64,000 bases of DNA from Bradyrhizobium australiense (GCF_013114825.1 NZ_JAAVLX010000004.1:434001-498000); one strand, 5' to 3'. Shown: positions 35,463 through 45,028, counted from the stretch's first letter. The notes: a model not told the origin generated them from the sequence alone. Translations and numbers: made by a program.

Positions 35463-36164
35463 ATGATTGATGGTGTTTTGCTGCAATCGGGTGCGCTTTT
35501 ACACAATATTTTCCTCTCGGGCGCATCATCTCGCGATTTAGATCGCGTAGGAATTGCCGCCTTGGAATTTGAAAGCACCGGACCGTCGGTCGTCAAATCT
35601 ATTAAGCAGCGCGACCTGCTGAACACCTGGCTGCGGCTATACGCCCGCGACCGATCGATACCGCGCATGTCGGAGTACCAGCCGGCGCGGATCGAGGACG
35701 AACTTCCCGACCTGGTACTCTACACCGTCGATACCAGCACGCAGCCGCCGCGTCTGATCATCCAGAGCGACGGCACGCGGATGTCGACTGCTTATGGGAA
35801 TACCGGCAAGGGCCGCTATCTCGACGAGTATCTCGGCGCAAGGCTCGCTCCGATCGTGATGCCGGTCTACCATGAATGCATCGCACGCCGCCTTCCTGCC
35901 TACACCATCGCCAATATCGATGACATCTACGGGCGAGTCGTCGCCTATGAGCGGCTGTTGCTGCCGTTCTCGGATGACGGCAGCGTGACTCACATTATCG
36001 CTTCGCTGAAAACCATCAGCGAGGATGGCAGTTTCGAGATCAAGAATCTGATGCGCGGAAACGACAAGCTGCCGGTGTCGAAGCTGCGCACCATTATCGA
36101 CCGCGATCTATTTCATCGCGCCCCCGGCCGTATTCCGTCTGGCGATGGACTTGAATTCGGTTAG
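35463..36164 (+). CDS. PAS-domain protein (PAS_5-like)
   Basis: 233-residue soluble protein with a single PAS-like domain (about residues 50-190); recognisable parts are QRDLLNTWLRLYARDRSIPRMSEYQP, the central EDELPDLVLYTVDT and YERLLLPFSDDGSVTHIIASLK. It fits the PAS_5 group common in Bradyrhizobium, where a PAS sensor stands without a kinase domain. The ligand and partner are unknown. The stop codon interlocks with that of the convergent Spx/ArsC-like gene (TTAG). Confidence 0.75.
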   Translation: MIDGVLLQSGALLHNIFLSGASSRDLDRVGIAALEFESTGPSVVKSIKQRDLLNTWLRLYARDRSIPRMSEYQPARIEDELPDLVLYTVDTSTQPPRLIIQSDGTRMSTAYGNTGKGRYLDEYLGARLAPIVMPVYHECIARRLPAYTIANIDDIYGRVVAYERLLLPFSDDGSVTHIIASLKTISEDGSFEIKNLMRGNDKLPVSKLRTIIDRDLFHRAPGRIPSGDGLEFG

Positions 36165-36532
36165 ACTTTGCGGCCGCGCGATTTCGACGTCACTTCCTTC
36201 GCGTAGATATCCGGCTTGAACCCGACCAGCAATTTGCCGCCGAGATCGAGCACCGGCCGCTTGATCATCGAGGGCTGCGCCAGCATCAGGGCCAACGCCT
36301 TGCGTTCGTTCAGGCCTTCCCTGTCGCTGTCCGGCAGCTTCTTGAACGTCGTGCCGGCGCGATTGAGCAGCGTCTCCCAGCCGAGTTCGTCGGACCATTG
36401 CTTGAGCTTGTCCTTGCCGATTCCGGCAAGCTTGTAATCGTGAAAGTCGTAAGCCACGCCATGATCGTCAAGCCAGGCGCGTGCCTTCTTCATGGTGTCG
36501 CAGTTCTTGATGCCGTAGATGGTGATGGGCAT
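36161..36532 (-). CDS. Spx/ArsC-family reductase (YffB-like)
   Basis: 123-residue thioredoxin-fold protein of the ArsC/Spx family. The single redox-site cysteine is Cys10 in YGIKNCDTMKKA, without a second cysteine of the CxxC type, which is the YffB/Spx pattern. The rest (FHDYKLAGIGKDKLKQWSDELGWETLLNRAGTTFKKLPD and KRPVLDL) matches the family. Arsenate reduction is not implied; YffB proteins may act as glutathione-dependent thiol reductases. The ATG at 36532 is the family start. Its stop overlaps that of the convergent PAS gene by four bases. Confidence 0.88.
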   Translation of the reverse strand: MPITIYGIKNCDTMKKARAWLDDHGVAYDFHDYKLAGIGKDKLKQWSDELGWETLLNRAGTTFKKLPDSDREGLNERKALALMLAQPSMIKRPVLDLGGKLLVGFKPDIYAKEVTSKSRGRKV

Positions 36533-36641
36533 GGTCGGTGCATTCCGGGATTCGTTATTGGTCCTGCTGGACCGGATTAGAGTTAAGCAGATCGGCGAAT
36601 CTATCATAGAGTGACGCATCATTCCGTGCCGGGACCAGCCG

Positions 36642-36794
36642 ATGGAATTCACCGTATTGTTTCTGGCCACAGCCATCGTGATGCTGATCGCCTGGCGCGG
36701 CCGGCGTCCGCTGGCGCTCGGCCTGTTCGGGGTCGTGCTGATCGCGTGCATCGCCACCTATCTGCATCACGCGACCGATACGCTGTCGTTCTGA
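36642..36794 (+). CDS. 50-residue membrane protein, DUF5993-like
   Basis: A small ORF of 50 residues directly before the dsbB-like gene. The protein is nearly all hydrophobic with an Arg-rich loop: MEFTVLFLATAIVMLIAWRG, then RRPLALGLFGVVLIACIATY and a final LHHATDTLSF. This pattern resembles DUF5993 proteins, which are known beside DsbB-family genes. It ends seven bases before the dsbB-like start, so the two are probably co-translated. The function is unknown; a link to disulfide formation is inferred from position only. Confidence 0.7.
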   Translation: MEFTVLFLATAIVMLIAWRGRRPLALGLFGVVLIACIATYLHHATDTLSF

Positions 36795-36801
36795 GGGACG
36801 C

Positions 36802-37359
36802 ATGACCCAGGCGCGTGCCATTACGCTGAATGCACTCAGCCTCTATGCGGTGGCGCTAGTACTGGCGGCGGCCTATGCGGCGCAGTTTATTCTTCACGAG
36901 CTGCCCTGCCCGCTTTGCCTGCTGCAGCGCATCCTGTTCGCGGCACTGGCCGTCGGGCCGATCCTCAATGTCCGCTTTGGTCCCTGCCCCAGCCATTATG
37001 CGATGTCGCTGCTGGCGGCGGTCGCAGGCGCCGTCGCGTCGACCCGGCAGGTGCTGCTGCATATCCTGCCCGGCGACGCCGGCTACGGTTCGGCGCTGCT
37101 CGGCTATCACTACTATACCTGGGCGCTCATCGGCTTCATGACGGCCATCGTCCTGCTTGCGGCGATCCTGCTGTTGGACCGCCAGTTCGAGGAAGACGGC
37201 GTCGTGCTGCCGGCCACCGGCGGCGCCTTCGCGCAAATCGCGGTATGGCTCGTGATCGCGCTCACGGCGGCCAATGTGGTAACCACGCTGCTCGAATGCG
37301 GCTTCGGCGCCTGCGCCGATAATCCTGTTGGGTACGAACTGCTCAAGCACGCCGCCTAA
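36802..37359 (+). CDS. dsbB: DsbB-family disulfide bond formation protein
   Basis: 185-residue inner-membrane protein with four to five hydrophobic segments. The first periplasmic loop contains Cys36-Pro-Leu-Cys39 (CPLC), the redox pair of DsbB. Near the C-terminus a second pair occurs (ECGFGACAD). DsbB passes electrons from DsbA to quinone. The family here is the divergent alphaproteobacterial type; no dsbA is adjacent. It follows a DUF5993-like small gene and ends in a four-base overlap with the convergent GST gene. Confidence 0.85.
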   Translation: MTQARAITLNALSLYAVALVLAAAYAAQFILHELPCPLCLLQRILFAALAVGPILNVRFGPCPSHYAMSLLAAVAGAVASTRQVLLHILPGDAGYGSALLGYHYYTWALIGFMTAIVLLAAILLLDRQFEEDGVVLPATGGAFAQIAVWLVIALTAANVVTTLLECGFGACADNPVGYELLKHAA

Positions 37360-38060
37360 GGCCGCTTGGGTATGTCCAGCCCGCGCTGCACCGCCGGCCG
37401 GGCGAGCCCGCGTTGCAGCCATGCCGGCACCTGCTTCAGTGTATCGAACGCAACGAGATCGCGCGCACCGTAGAAGCCGATCAGGTTGCGCACCCAGCCG
37501 AGCATGGAAATGTCGGCGATGGTATATTCGTCGTCCATGATCCATTGCCGTCCGGCGAGATGCGCCTCCACCACATCCAGCAGGCGCTTCGACTCGGCGA
37601 CATAACGCTCGAGCGGCCGCTTGTCGGCAAAATCCTTGCCGGCGAATTTGTGGAAAAAGCCGACCTGCCCGAACATCGGTCCGATCCCACCCTTCTGGAA
37701 ATGAAGCCACTGGATGGTCTGGTATCGCCGCGCCGGATCGGCCGGCAGAAGCTTTCCGGTTTTGTCGGCGAGGTATTGCAGGATCGCCCCGGATTCGAAC
37801 AGCGGCAGCGGTTTTCCTCCCGGCCCATCGGGATCGAGAATTGCGGGAATCTTGCCGTTCGGATTCAGCGACAGGAATTCCGGCGTCTTCTGGTCGTCCT
37901 TGTTAAAGTCGACCAGATGCACCTCGTAGGGCAATCCGATCTCTTCGAGCATGATCGAGACCTTGACGCCGTTTGGCGTCGGCAGCGAATAGAGCTGAAG
38001 GCGATCAGGATGTTTGGCGGGCCAGCGTTTGGTGATCGGGAAGGCGGAAAGATCGGACAT
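37356..38060 (-). CDS. Glutathione S-transferase family protein (YghU-like)
   Basis: 234-residue GST. The thioredoxin-like N-terminal domain starts with LYSLPTPNGVKVSIMLEEIGLPYEVHLVDF; the TPNG segment is typical of YghU/GstB-like enzymes, which use Thr/Asn to bind glutathione, and FESGAILQYLAD is the glutathione-binding SNAIL-like motif. The helical C-terminal domain follows from about residue 110. The gene is convergent with the dsbB-like gene and divergent from the SDR gene at 38139. Substrate unknown. Confidence 0.88.
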   Translation of the reverse strand: MSDLSAFPITKRWPAKHPDRLQLYSLPTPNGVKVSIMLEEIGLPYEVHLVDFNKDDQKTPEFLSLNPNGKIPAILDPDGPGGKPLPLFESGAILQYLADKTGKLLPADPARRYQTIQWLHFQKGGIGPMFGQVGFFHKFAGKDFADKRPLERYVAESKRLLDVVEAHLAGRQWIMDDEYTIADISMLGWVRNLIGFYGARDLVAFDTLKQVPAWLQRGLARPAVQRGLDIPKRP

Positions 38061-38138
38061 CAAAACTCGTTTTGCATGGCTGTTGTTGCGTGGCTAATGT
38101 ACGGCCGATGCCGCGTATAACAAGGGTCCGCACCGTTC

Positions 38139-39011
38139 ATGACCGATCAACCGTCTCCGGCGAAGCTCGGCCTCACTGATGAGGAGCTTGCGGCTCATCC
38201 GACCATGTTCGCGGCCGATGCACTGAAGGATCAGGCCGCTATCGTAACGGGCGGCGCCGGCGGCATCGGCCGGGCGATCGCCTGGCTGTTCGCGCGGCTG
38301 GGCGCGCATGTCGCCGTGGTCGGGCGCGACGGAGGCAAGCTCGATGCGCTCGTCGCCCAATTGACGGGCCGAGGCCTCAAGGCATCCGCGCATGTCGCCG
38401 ACATCAGAGAGCCCGACGCGGTCCACGCCCTGTTCGACGCGATCTGGGCCGCGCAAGGCCGCCTCGACTGCCTCATCAACAGTGCCGGCGGGCAATTTCC
38501 GCAAGCCGCGATCGATTTTTCTGCAAAGGGCTGGAATGCCGTCATCAACACCAATTTGAACGGCACCTGGTACATGATGCAGGCCGCCGCGCAGCGCTGG
38601 CGCGACCACAGGCATCCCGGCAGCATCGTCAACATCGTGGTCGTGACGACGCACGGCCTCTACGGCATCGCGCACACGATTGCGGCACGGAGTGGCGTCA
38701 TCGGGCTATCGCGCGCCGTCGCGGTCGAATGGGCGCCGCTGAACATCCGAGTGAACTGCGTGGCGCCCGGCGCGATCGAGACCGAAGGCTGGAACGTCTA
38801 CACGCCGGAGGCCCGCGCCGCCTACCCGCGCTCGAACCCGATGATGCGCGTCGGCTCACCCTGGGACGTCGCCGAAGCCACCGTTTTCCTCGCCGGACCA
38901 ACCGCGAAATTCGTGACCGGCGAAACGCTGACCGTAGACGGCGGCGGTCAGCTCTGGGGCGAAACCTGGACGACCGGCAAACCCGCCTACTTTGGCGGCG
39001 ACGACAAGTGA
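38139..39011 (+). CDS. SDR family oxidoreductase (2,4-dienoyl-/enoyl-CoA reductase-like)
   Basis: 290-residue SDR. The cofactor motif is VTGGAGGIGRAIAWLFARLGA, the NAG-like motif is INSAGGQFPQ, and the substrate region is RSGVIGLSRAVAVEWAPLNIRVNCVAPGAI. The usual YxxxK is not clear: the position reads IAHTIAARSGVIG, with Tyr-Gly-Ile-Ala just before it and no conserved lysine. 2,4-dienoyl-CoA reductases lack the canonical tyrosine and use another residue, so this group is a possible home. The start has no strong ribosome binding site. The HAD gene follows after 21 bases. Confidence 0.83.
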   Translation: MTDQPSPAKLGLTDEELAAHPTMFAADALKDQAAIVTGGAGGIGRAIAWLFARLGAHVAVVGRDGGKLDALVAQLTGRGLKASAHVADIREPDAVHALFDAIWAAQGRLDCLINSAGGQFPQAAIDFSAKGWNAVINTNLNGTWYMMQAAAQRWRDHRHPGSIVNIVVVTTHGLYGIAHTIAARSGVIGLSRAVAVEWAPLNIRVNCVAPGAIETEGWNVYTPEARAAYPRSNPMMRVGSPWDVAEATVFLAGPTAKFVTGETLTVDGGGQLWGETWTTGKPAYFGGDDK

Positions 39012-39032
39012 TACGCTGAAAGCCGATTGTCC

Positions 39033-39683
39033 ATGACACGCCTGCCCGCCACGCGCTATCGCCTCGCCATCTTCGATTTCGACGGCACGCTGGCCGACTC
39101 GCTTCCCTGGTTTCGCTCGTCCTTTGACGACATGGTCGCGCGGTTCAATCTTACTCCCGTTCCCGCCGAGGAAATGGAGGGACTGCGCGGCCTGTCCGCA
39201 CGCGAAATCATGGCGCGGCTCAACGTATCCAAGTGGCAACTGCCGGACATCGTCAGCGACATGCGAAAGCGCAAGCTCGCCGCCGCGAGCGAAATTTCGC
39301 TGTTCAACGACATCCCAGCCATGCTGACCGAATTGCAACACCTTGGTATCAAGGTCGCTATCGTCAGTTCCGACAGCGAAGCATCCGTCCGGAAAGTGCT
39401 CGGAGCCGCCACGACCCTGATCACCCGCTTCGACTGCGGCGCCGCGATGTTCGGCAAGCACTGGAAATTTCGACGTGTCGCACGAAGGCTCAGCGTAACG
39501 CCTTCGGAGACGATCTGCATCGGTGACGAGATCCGCGACATCGAAGCCGCGCAAGCCGCCGGGATGGATTCGGGTGCGGTGGCATGGGGCTATGCCCTGC
39601 CCGCCGCGCTGCAAGCGGCAGGGCCAACGCATTTCTTTAACTCGATCGAGGAGATGACGCAGAGGCTTGCTGCGGCGAAATAA
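39033..39683 (+). CDS. HAD family hydrolase
   Basis: 216-residue HAD phosphatase. Motif I is FDFDGTLADSLPWF (nucleophile Asp and acid Asp), motif II is VSSDSEASV, motif III a lysine near FGKHWK, and motif IV is IGDEIRDIEAAQAAG. The small helical cap domain lies between I and II. The substrate is unknown; phosphoglycolate-phosphatase-like proteins have this pattern. The start at 39033 is the first ATG (an upstream TTG adds two residues). Encoded just after the SDR gene. Confidence 0.88.
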   Translation: MTRLPATRYRLAIFDFDGTLADSLPWFRSSFDDMVARFNLTPVPAEEMEGLRGLSAREIMARLNVSKWQLPDIVSDMRKRKLAAASEISLFNDIPAMLTELQHLGIKVAIVSSDSEASVRKVLGAATTLITRFDCGAAMFGKHWKFRRVARRLSVTPSETICIGDEIRDIEAAQAAGMDSGAVAWGYALPAALQAAGPTHFFNSIEEMTQRLAAAK

Positions 39684-39724
39684 CGCCGCTGAGAGCTTCT
39701 GCTGTTTTCGCCGCCGGTGGGCTG

Positions 39725-40267
39725 TCATCCGCGCAGGCACCATCGCGCGAGATGCTGATGGCCCCTCTGGCTGTGCACGAGCACGAACTCGGTCACGGTC
39801 CAGCCAACCGGTTCGATCGGATACTCGTCCACGCCGCGCGCATCATAGAGCAGCGTCACGTGCGGCGTGAAATTCGTGTTGGCGAGCCGCCTTAATCCTC
39901 TGCGCGCCATCGCAACACCAAGCATTTGCCGAAACGACTGCAACCAACGCAATCCCTTCTCGCCAATCAGGACAAACGGACGATTGCCCGGCTGCCCGCG
40001 AAAACTTGCCGTGCGATCGAACGAGACTTCGAACGGCTGGGTACGCAACTCCGTGGCCGCCTCGCAAGCGGCGCAAAGCTGGCGATCCGGCAACCCACCC
40101 AGCGAAAAAAGCGAAACGTGCAACCGTTCCGGCGCTATGAGCTTGCCGTTGAAGCAATGGGCGCGCTTGAGCACACTTGCCAGCCGGTAAATTCGTTCCG
40201 CTGTGGCCGCGTCAGGAACGGTCGCGAGGAATAATCGGGCACTACCAAAGCTTGCAAACCTGTCCAT
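39725..40267 (-). CDS. 2'-5' RNA ligase family protein
   Basis: 180-residue protein of the 2H phosphoesterase/LigT family. Two HxT/S motifs are present, HVSLFSLG (about residue 50) and HVTLLYD near the C-terminal third, which mark the tandem fold. Such proteins cleave or ligate 2'-5' or cyclic phosphodiester bonds in RNA. The open frame continues upstream to 40438, but the family begins at MDRFASFGSARLFLATVPD, so I chose the ATG at 40267. It may be transcribed after the IlvD gene upstream. Confidence 0.82.
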   Translation of the reverse strand: MDRFASFGSARLFLATVPDAATAERIYRLASVLKRAHCFNGKLIAPERLHVSLFSLGGLPDRQLCAACEAATELRTQPFEVSFDRTASFRGQPGNRPFVLIGEKGLRWLQSFRQMLGVAMARRGLRRLANTNFTPHVTLLYDARGVDEYPIEPVGWTVTEFVLVHSQRGHQHLARWCLRG

Positions 40268-40343
40268 AATAGCGCAGAACAGACCATGAACATAAGATTG
40301 TAGCAAGGCCTGAATACAACTATCGTTTGCCGCTCCCGCAGCC

Positions 40344-42065
40344 TCACAGCACGCACCCATAGTGCGCTGACGAGACCAGACGGATGTACTTGTCGTGGAC
40401 CGAGCCTGGCCGCACCTTGGCGACTGATGCCGGCACACGCCAGTCGGCCATACGCCGCGCGATCTCTTCCGCTGAAACGGCCAGCTGCACGGTGCGGGCG
40501 CCTGGATCGATGACGATAGTGTCGCCGTCGCGCACCGCGGCGATCGGACCGCCGCGCGCGGCCTCCGGCGAGACGTGGCCGATCAGGATACCGTGCGAGA
40601 CGCCGGAGAAGCGGCCGTCGGTGATCAGCGCGACATCCTCGCCGAGCCCGCGCCCCTGCAACTGGATCGTCAGCATCACCATTTCGGGCATGCCGGGACC
40701 GCCGACCGGACCGACATTGCGCACGACAATGACGTTGCCCGGCACGATCTCGCCGGCTCGGATCGCGGCCATCGTATCGGCTTCCGACTCGAATACGCGC
40801 GCAGTGCCGCGAAACTGACCCTTCTCGAGCGTCTTGCCCGATAATTTGAGCAAGCAGCTTTCTGGCGCGAGGTTGCCCTTCAAGACGCTGATGTGATTGT
40901 TTGCCGGCGCGATCGGTTTCGACACCGGGAAAACAATCTCCTGCGGCGGCTTCTGCTCCAGCGTCGGAACATCGGCGAGATTTTCTGCCAGCGTCTTGCC
41001 CGTCACCGTCATGACATCGCCATGCAGCAGTCCGGCGCGCAGCAGTTCCTTCATGACTACGGGCACGCCGCCGATCGCATGCAGGCTACCCATCGCGAAC
41101 GGGCCGTGCGGCTGCAGATTGGCGAGCAGCGGGACGCGCTCGCCGACCCGCTGGATGCTTTCGATCGTGATCGGCACCTGCGCCTCGCGCGCGATCGCGA
41201 GCAGATGCAGATACATGTTGGTCGAGCCGCCCATCGCATAGACGGTGGTAATCGCATTTTCGAACGCACGTTCGGTCATGATATCGTGTGGCCGGATCCC
41301 GGCTTGCATCAGTCGATACAGCGCGTCGACCGACGCGCGGGCCTGCGCGCGGACATCGGCATGAATATCGCTGCCGGCGTTGTAGTCAGCGGGATGCGAG
41401 GCACCCCGCGGCAGCATCATGCCGATTGATTCCGCGATCGTACTCATGGTGTTGGCCGTGAACATGGCGCCGCAGGTGCCGCTGCCGGGCATGACATTGC
41501 GCTCGACTTCCAACAGCTCCTCGCTGGACAACCGGCCAGACTCATTCGCGGCTCGCGCCTCGGCGTAATCCATGATCGTCAGATTGTTGCCCTTCCCCGC
41601 CCATGCCCCGAACGAGACACGGCCGGGCGTGCTGGTGCCGGGATAGAGCACGAGGCCGAAGGCATTCGTCCGCGCCAGCGGCATCAGCGCGGCAGCTCCC
41701 GTCTTGTCGCAGCCGGAGATCACGATCATGGCGTCGCCATGATGCGCGTAGTGGCCGACCTCGAAACAGTCAGCGACGACGTCGCGGGAGACGAGGCTAT
41801 AGCCCGCCGTTGGCGTGCCCTGCGTCAGCGCATCCGACACTGCCGGCGCGCCGACGACCAGCCCCTGCCCACCGCGCTCGGCAAGGATTTCCACCAGCAG
41901 ATCGGTGATGGTGCGCACGCGGTTATTGCAGCGATGGGCGTTGGTCCAGGCGCTGGCGATGGTCACCACCGCGCTGGTCTCCGCGGCGCGATCCGGATCG
42001 AATCCGGCGGCGCGCAGTTCGACACGAGACTGCTTCCAATAGGTGCTGCTGTCTTGCGCTGTCAT
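40344..42065 (-). CDS. IlvD/Edd family dehydratase
   Basis: 573-residue dehydratase of the IlvD/Edd superfamily. Candidate Fe-S ligands are Cys46 (HRCNN), Cys119 (ISGCDKT) and Cys198 ([14 protein letters not shown]), three cysteines as in [2Fe-2S] DHAD. The C-terminal signature [23 protein letters not shown] is present. The enzyme could act on dihydroxyacids (valine/isoleucine pathway) or on sugar acids such as arabinonate; the context, with 2-hydroxyacid oxidase and an IclR regulator, favours a catabolic sugar or hydroxy-acid role. The start is supported by GGAG. Confidence 0.88.
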   Translation of the reverse strand: MTAQDSSTYWKQSRVELRAAGFDPDRAAETSAVVTIASAWTNAHRCNNRVRTITDLLVEILAERGGQGLVVGAPAVSDALTQGTPTAGYSLVSRDVVADCFEVGHYAHHGDAMIVISGCDKTGAAALMPLARTNAFGLVLYPGTSTPGRVSFGAWAGKGNNLTIMDYAEARAANESGRLSSEELLEVERNVMPGSGTCGAMFTANTMSTIAESIGMMLPRGASHPADYNAGSDIHADVRAQARASVDALYRLMQAGIRPHDIMTERAFENAITTVYAMGGSTNMYLHLLAIAREAQVPITIESIQRVGERVPLLANLQPHGPFAMGSLHAIGGVPVVMKELLRAGLLHGDVMTVTGKTLAENLADVPTLEQKPPQEIVFPVSKPIAPANNHISVLKGNLAPESCLLKLSGKTLEKGQFRGTARVFESEADTMAAIRAGEIVPGNVIVVRNVGPVGGPGMPEMVMLTIQLQGRGLGEDVALITDGRFSGVSHGILIGHVSPEAARGGPIAAVRDGDTIVIDPGARTVQLAVSAEEIARRMADWRVPASVAKVRPGSVHDKYIRLVSSAHYGCVL

Positions 42066-42134
42066 CGGGTGCTCCAGGTCTTCTGATTGATCGCACGGAC
42101 GTCAGGGTCCGGCCTGATTGGCACTGAAACGAAT

Positions 42135-42485
42135 TTAGCCCGTCTTGCCGTCGTCAAAACTGACAATCACGGCAGCGTTGGCAATGATGATGGAGTCGTT
42201 TCCGCTCTCGGCAGGAATCTCCAGCCCGCCATTGACCGCCGTCACCTTCACCGTGCCGTACGGTAGCTCCTTCGCGACCGCGGCCGTATCTACCCCGCTC
42301 GGGTCCGGCACTGCGACGGTAACCTCCACGAACATGTCGTTTGCGGTTTTGCCCAGCATGCGGAAGAAGCCGAGGCTGGAGTGACGGATGGCGTCCGACA
42401 CCGCACGCTTGGCGGCCTTAGTGGCGTCGCGTCCGTGAACGTCGACGCCCATGCCCATTTCGGTAATACAGCGAACGCGTGCCAT
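42135..42485 (-). CDS. Lin0512 family protein
   Basis: 116-residue protein of the conserved Lin0512 family. The N-terminus MARVRCITEMGMGVDVHGRD and the segment TKAAKRAVSDAIRHSSLGFF are characteristic. It is probably a small enzyme or cofactor-related protein but no biochemical role is established that I can name. It sits between the 2-hydroxyacid oxidase and the IlvD/Edd gene in a likely operon. The AAGGA ribosome binding site supports the start. Confidence 0.82.
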   Translation of the reverse strand: MARVRCITEMGMGVDVHGRDATKAAKRAVSDAIRHSSLGFFRMLGKTANDMFVEVTVAVPDPSGVDTAAVAKELPYGTVKVTAVNGGLEIPAESGNDSIIIANAAVIVSFDDGKTG

Positions 42486-42569
42486 TGGTTTCCTTATCGT
42501 TGGTGAGAGGCTTCAGCCGCTCGCAACTCACGCGAACGACCAACGAGGCGTTGGCCTCAGATCGTCAAT

Positions 42570-43748
42570 TTACGACGAGTAGCGCGAAGAAGTGAAGCTG
42601 CCACCATGGAAGCGCAGATTGTCGCGCGATAGCTGATGGACAGATGTAGCGCCCATCAGCTTCATGCCGCGTTCGATCTCGAGCCGCATCTGCTCGAGCG
42701 CACGTTCCACGCCGGCCTGGCCGGCAGCAGCCAGCGGAAAGAGATAATAGCGGCCGAGACCTACTGCCTTGGCGCCGAGCGATAGTGCCTTGAGCACATG
42801 GTTGCCACGCTGCACCCCGCCGTCCATGATGACGTCAATCCTGTCGCCTACCGCGTCGACAATCTCCGCCAGTTGGTCAAAGGCGCTGCGCGAACCATCA
42901 AGCTGCCGACCGCCGTGGTTGGAAAGCACGATGCCCGTGCAGCCGATCTCCACTGCGTGTCTGGCATCTGCTGCCGACATGACACCCTTGAGACAGAACT
43001 GCCCGCCCCAGTGCTGCACCATCTCGGCCACGTCGTCCCAATTCATCGACGGATCGAGCATCTCGGTGAAGTAGCGACTGATGGACATGGTGCCAGTGCC
43101 CATTTCGACATGGGTGTCCAACTGCGGCAGCTTGAAGCTTTCATGCATGAAATAGTTGACCGCCCAAGCCGGTTTGATCGCGAACTGCGCGATGCCCGCT
43201 AGATTCAGCTTGAACGGGATGGCGAAGCCGGTGCGCTTGTCGCGCTCCCTGTTGCCACCCGTGATGCTGTCGACGGTCAGCATCATTACCTCTACACCGG
43301 CCTGCTTTGCGCGATTCATCATCTCGCGGTTCAGGCCGCGATCCCTGTGGAAATAGAACTGATAGACTTGTGGACCGCTGCTGATTTTGCGCGCTTCTTC
43401 GAGGCTCACGGTGCCAAGCGAGGAAACACCGAACATGGTGCCATATTTGCCGGCGGCTGCCGCGACCGCGCGCTCGCCTTGGGGATGGAACAATCGCTGC
43501 AACGCCGTCGGCGAGCAATAGACCGGCATGGCCAGCTTCTGCCCCATGATCGTTACCGACATGTCCACTTCGGAAACGCCGCGCAGCACGTTCGGTACCA
43601 GATCGCAATCTTCGAAGGCTCGGGTATTGCGGCGATGCGTGACTTCGTCGTCGGCTGCACCGTCGATGTAGTTGAAGATCGGTCCAGGAAGGCGCTGCTT
43701 GGCCATCCGGCGAAAATCGTGGAAATTGTGGCAGTTTTTCAGACGCAT
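42570..43748 (-). CDS. FMN-dependent 2-hydroxyacid dehydrogenase (lactate dehydrogenase-like)
   Basis: 392-residue FMN enzyme of the LldD/glycolate oxidase family. The FMN-binding and catalytic segments are visible: CHNFHDFRRMAKQRLPGPIFNYIDGAADDE, the FMN-phosphate loop, the catalytic His and Arg in SNHGGRQLDG, and VIMDGGVQRGNHVLKALSLGAKAVGLGR. The normal active-site Tyr region is YQFYFHRDRG. It oxidises a 2-hydroxy acid such as L-lactate, glycolate or mandelate; the substrate is not fixed. I chose the ATG at 43748, where the family starts, rather than the upstream extension to 44045. Confidence 0.9.
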   Translation of the reverse strand: MRLKNCHNFHDFRRMAKQRLPGPIFNYIDGAADDEVTHRRNTRAFEDCDLVPNVLRGVSEVDMSVTIMGQKLAMPVYCSPTALQRLFHPQGERAVAAAAGKYGTMFGVSSLGTVSLEEARKISSGPQVYQFYFHRDRGLNREMMNRAKQAGVEVMMLTVDSITGGNRERDKRTGFAIPFKLNLAGIAQFAIKPAWAVNYFMHESFKLPQLDTHVEMGTGTMSISRYFTEMLDPSMNWDDVAEMVQHWGGQFCLKGVMSAADARHAVEIGCTGIVLSNHGGRQLDGSRSAFDQLAEIVDAVGDRIDVIMDGGVQRGNHVLKALSLGAKAVGLGRYYLFPLAAAGQAGVERALEQMRLEIERGMKLMGATSVHQLSRDNLRFHGGSFTSSRYSS

Positions 43749-44041
43749 CTCATCTCTCGGTTGCCGATGCAGCGTGCGATGGAGCTCTCTCTTGTCATTG
43801 GCGCACTGGAAATCAATCGGCAAGGGGCACGCTCTCTCAATCGTCGCTTGCGTCCGCTTCGTCAAGTCACGGCGCAAAGTGCGCTGCAGACATGCGCGGC
43901 GCGGATTTCGTCCGAGGTGTTCGGATCGCTGCCTCTCAGAGCATAGCGGGCCCAGAGAACGCCGGGTGCCCGGAGCACCCCCACCACGTTGCGCCGATCG
44001 ACAAGCGCACCCTGCCGAACTGACCGACCGGCGACGCGCTG

Positions 44042-44908
44042 TCATTGGCCCGAGCAGGCCTCCATTTCGCGCGCTGCAGCGGCAATGCTATCCGCGCCAT
44101 TCCGATCGAGCACTTCCTTCGGATCGCCCGGCTCGACGAGGTGGATGCGCGTGCCGCGCTCGCCTGCGCCCAAGCCCGGTTTCAAGACCTGCTGACCGTC
44201 ATAATGCCCGCCGTTCTGAGTGCGGTACGCGATCGGCCGGTCGATGAAGAGGCCCCTGATACGATGCCGATAGGCCTCGGCCATGGCGGGCCACTCGGCC
44301 TCGGTCAGCCGGTCGCTCTGATAGACGGCGAAGGGCGGCACGATCTGCATGCCTGGGTAGAAGAGTATCCCGTGCTGGATCGGCCAGAGCAGGTCATCGA
44401 GCCGCCCATTCACGCCGCGCTCGCTATAATGCGGCGCGCGGCCGCCGATGGTGACGGACAGCATCGCGCGACGCCCGCTTAACTTACCTTCGCCGTAGCG
44501 GTCGCCCCATCTTTCGCCCCCATGGGCGCCGACGCCATATGCAAATCCATAGGCGAAGACGCGGTCGACCCAGCCCTTCAAAATGGCCGGCATGCCGAAC
44601 CACCACATCGGAAAACTCAGGAGAACGGCGTCAGCCCACAGCAGCTTCTGCTGTTCGGCCGCTACGTCGGGTGATTGGGTGCCGCTGGCGAAAGCGTGAC
44701 GCGACTCCGCGACGTAGCTGAGGCGGCCGGGCTGCGCCTGCTCGAGGAAATCCCCGCGGTCGGCGACTGCCTTCCAGTTGGCCGCATAGAGATCGGAAAC
44801 TTGCACCGCATGGCCCTGCGCGATGAGAGTTTCGACCGCGAGATCCTTCAGAGCGCTAGTGAGCGATTTCGGTTCCGGATGCGCGTGAACAATAAGGACG
44901 TTACTCAA
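44042..44908 (-). CDS. NAD(P)H dehydrogenase (quinone), flavodoxin-like fold
   Basis: 288-residue NQO1/MdaB-type flavoprotein, starting with the flavodoxin-fold strand NVLIVHAHPEPKSLTSALKDLA and the FAD/FMN motif AVLLSFPMWWFGMPAILKGWVDRVFAYGFAYG. I placed the start at a TTG (44908) that follows an AGGAG ribosome binding site and gives the usual N-terminus; an ATG at 44977 is possible but lacks a ribosome binding site. It reduces quinones or related compounds by two electrons. It lies 120 bases downstream of the IclR gene, which may regulate it. Confidence 0.85.
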   Translation of the reverse strand: MSNVLIVHAHPEPKSLTSALKDLAVETLIAQGHAVQVSDLYAANWKAVADRGDFLEQAQPGRLSYVAESRHAFASGTQSPDVAAEQQKLLWADAVLLSFPMWWFGMPAILKGWVDRVFAYGFAYGVGAHGGERWGDRYGEGKLSGRRAMLSVTIGGRAPHYSERGVNGRLDDLLWPIQHGILFYPGMQIVPPFAVYQSDRLTEAEWPAMAEAYRHRIRGLFIDRPIAYRTQNGGHYDGQQVLKPGLGAGERGTRIHLVEPGDPKEVLDRNGADSIAAAAREMEACSGQ

Positions 44909-45028
44909 AGACGTTCTCCTGTTGATGCCTCGGCGCGCGCGTAGCGCGACGCGTCTCAACATGGTGGGCAAAATCACAAAAGCGAATGATCGAACCCTGG
45001 AAACGAAACATGTTCAGCAATGCTGAAC

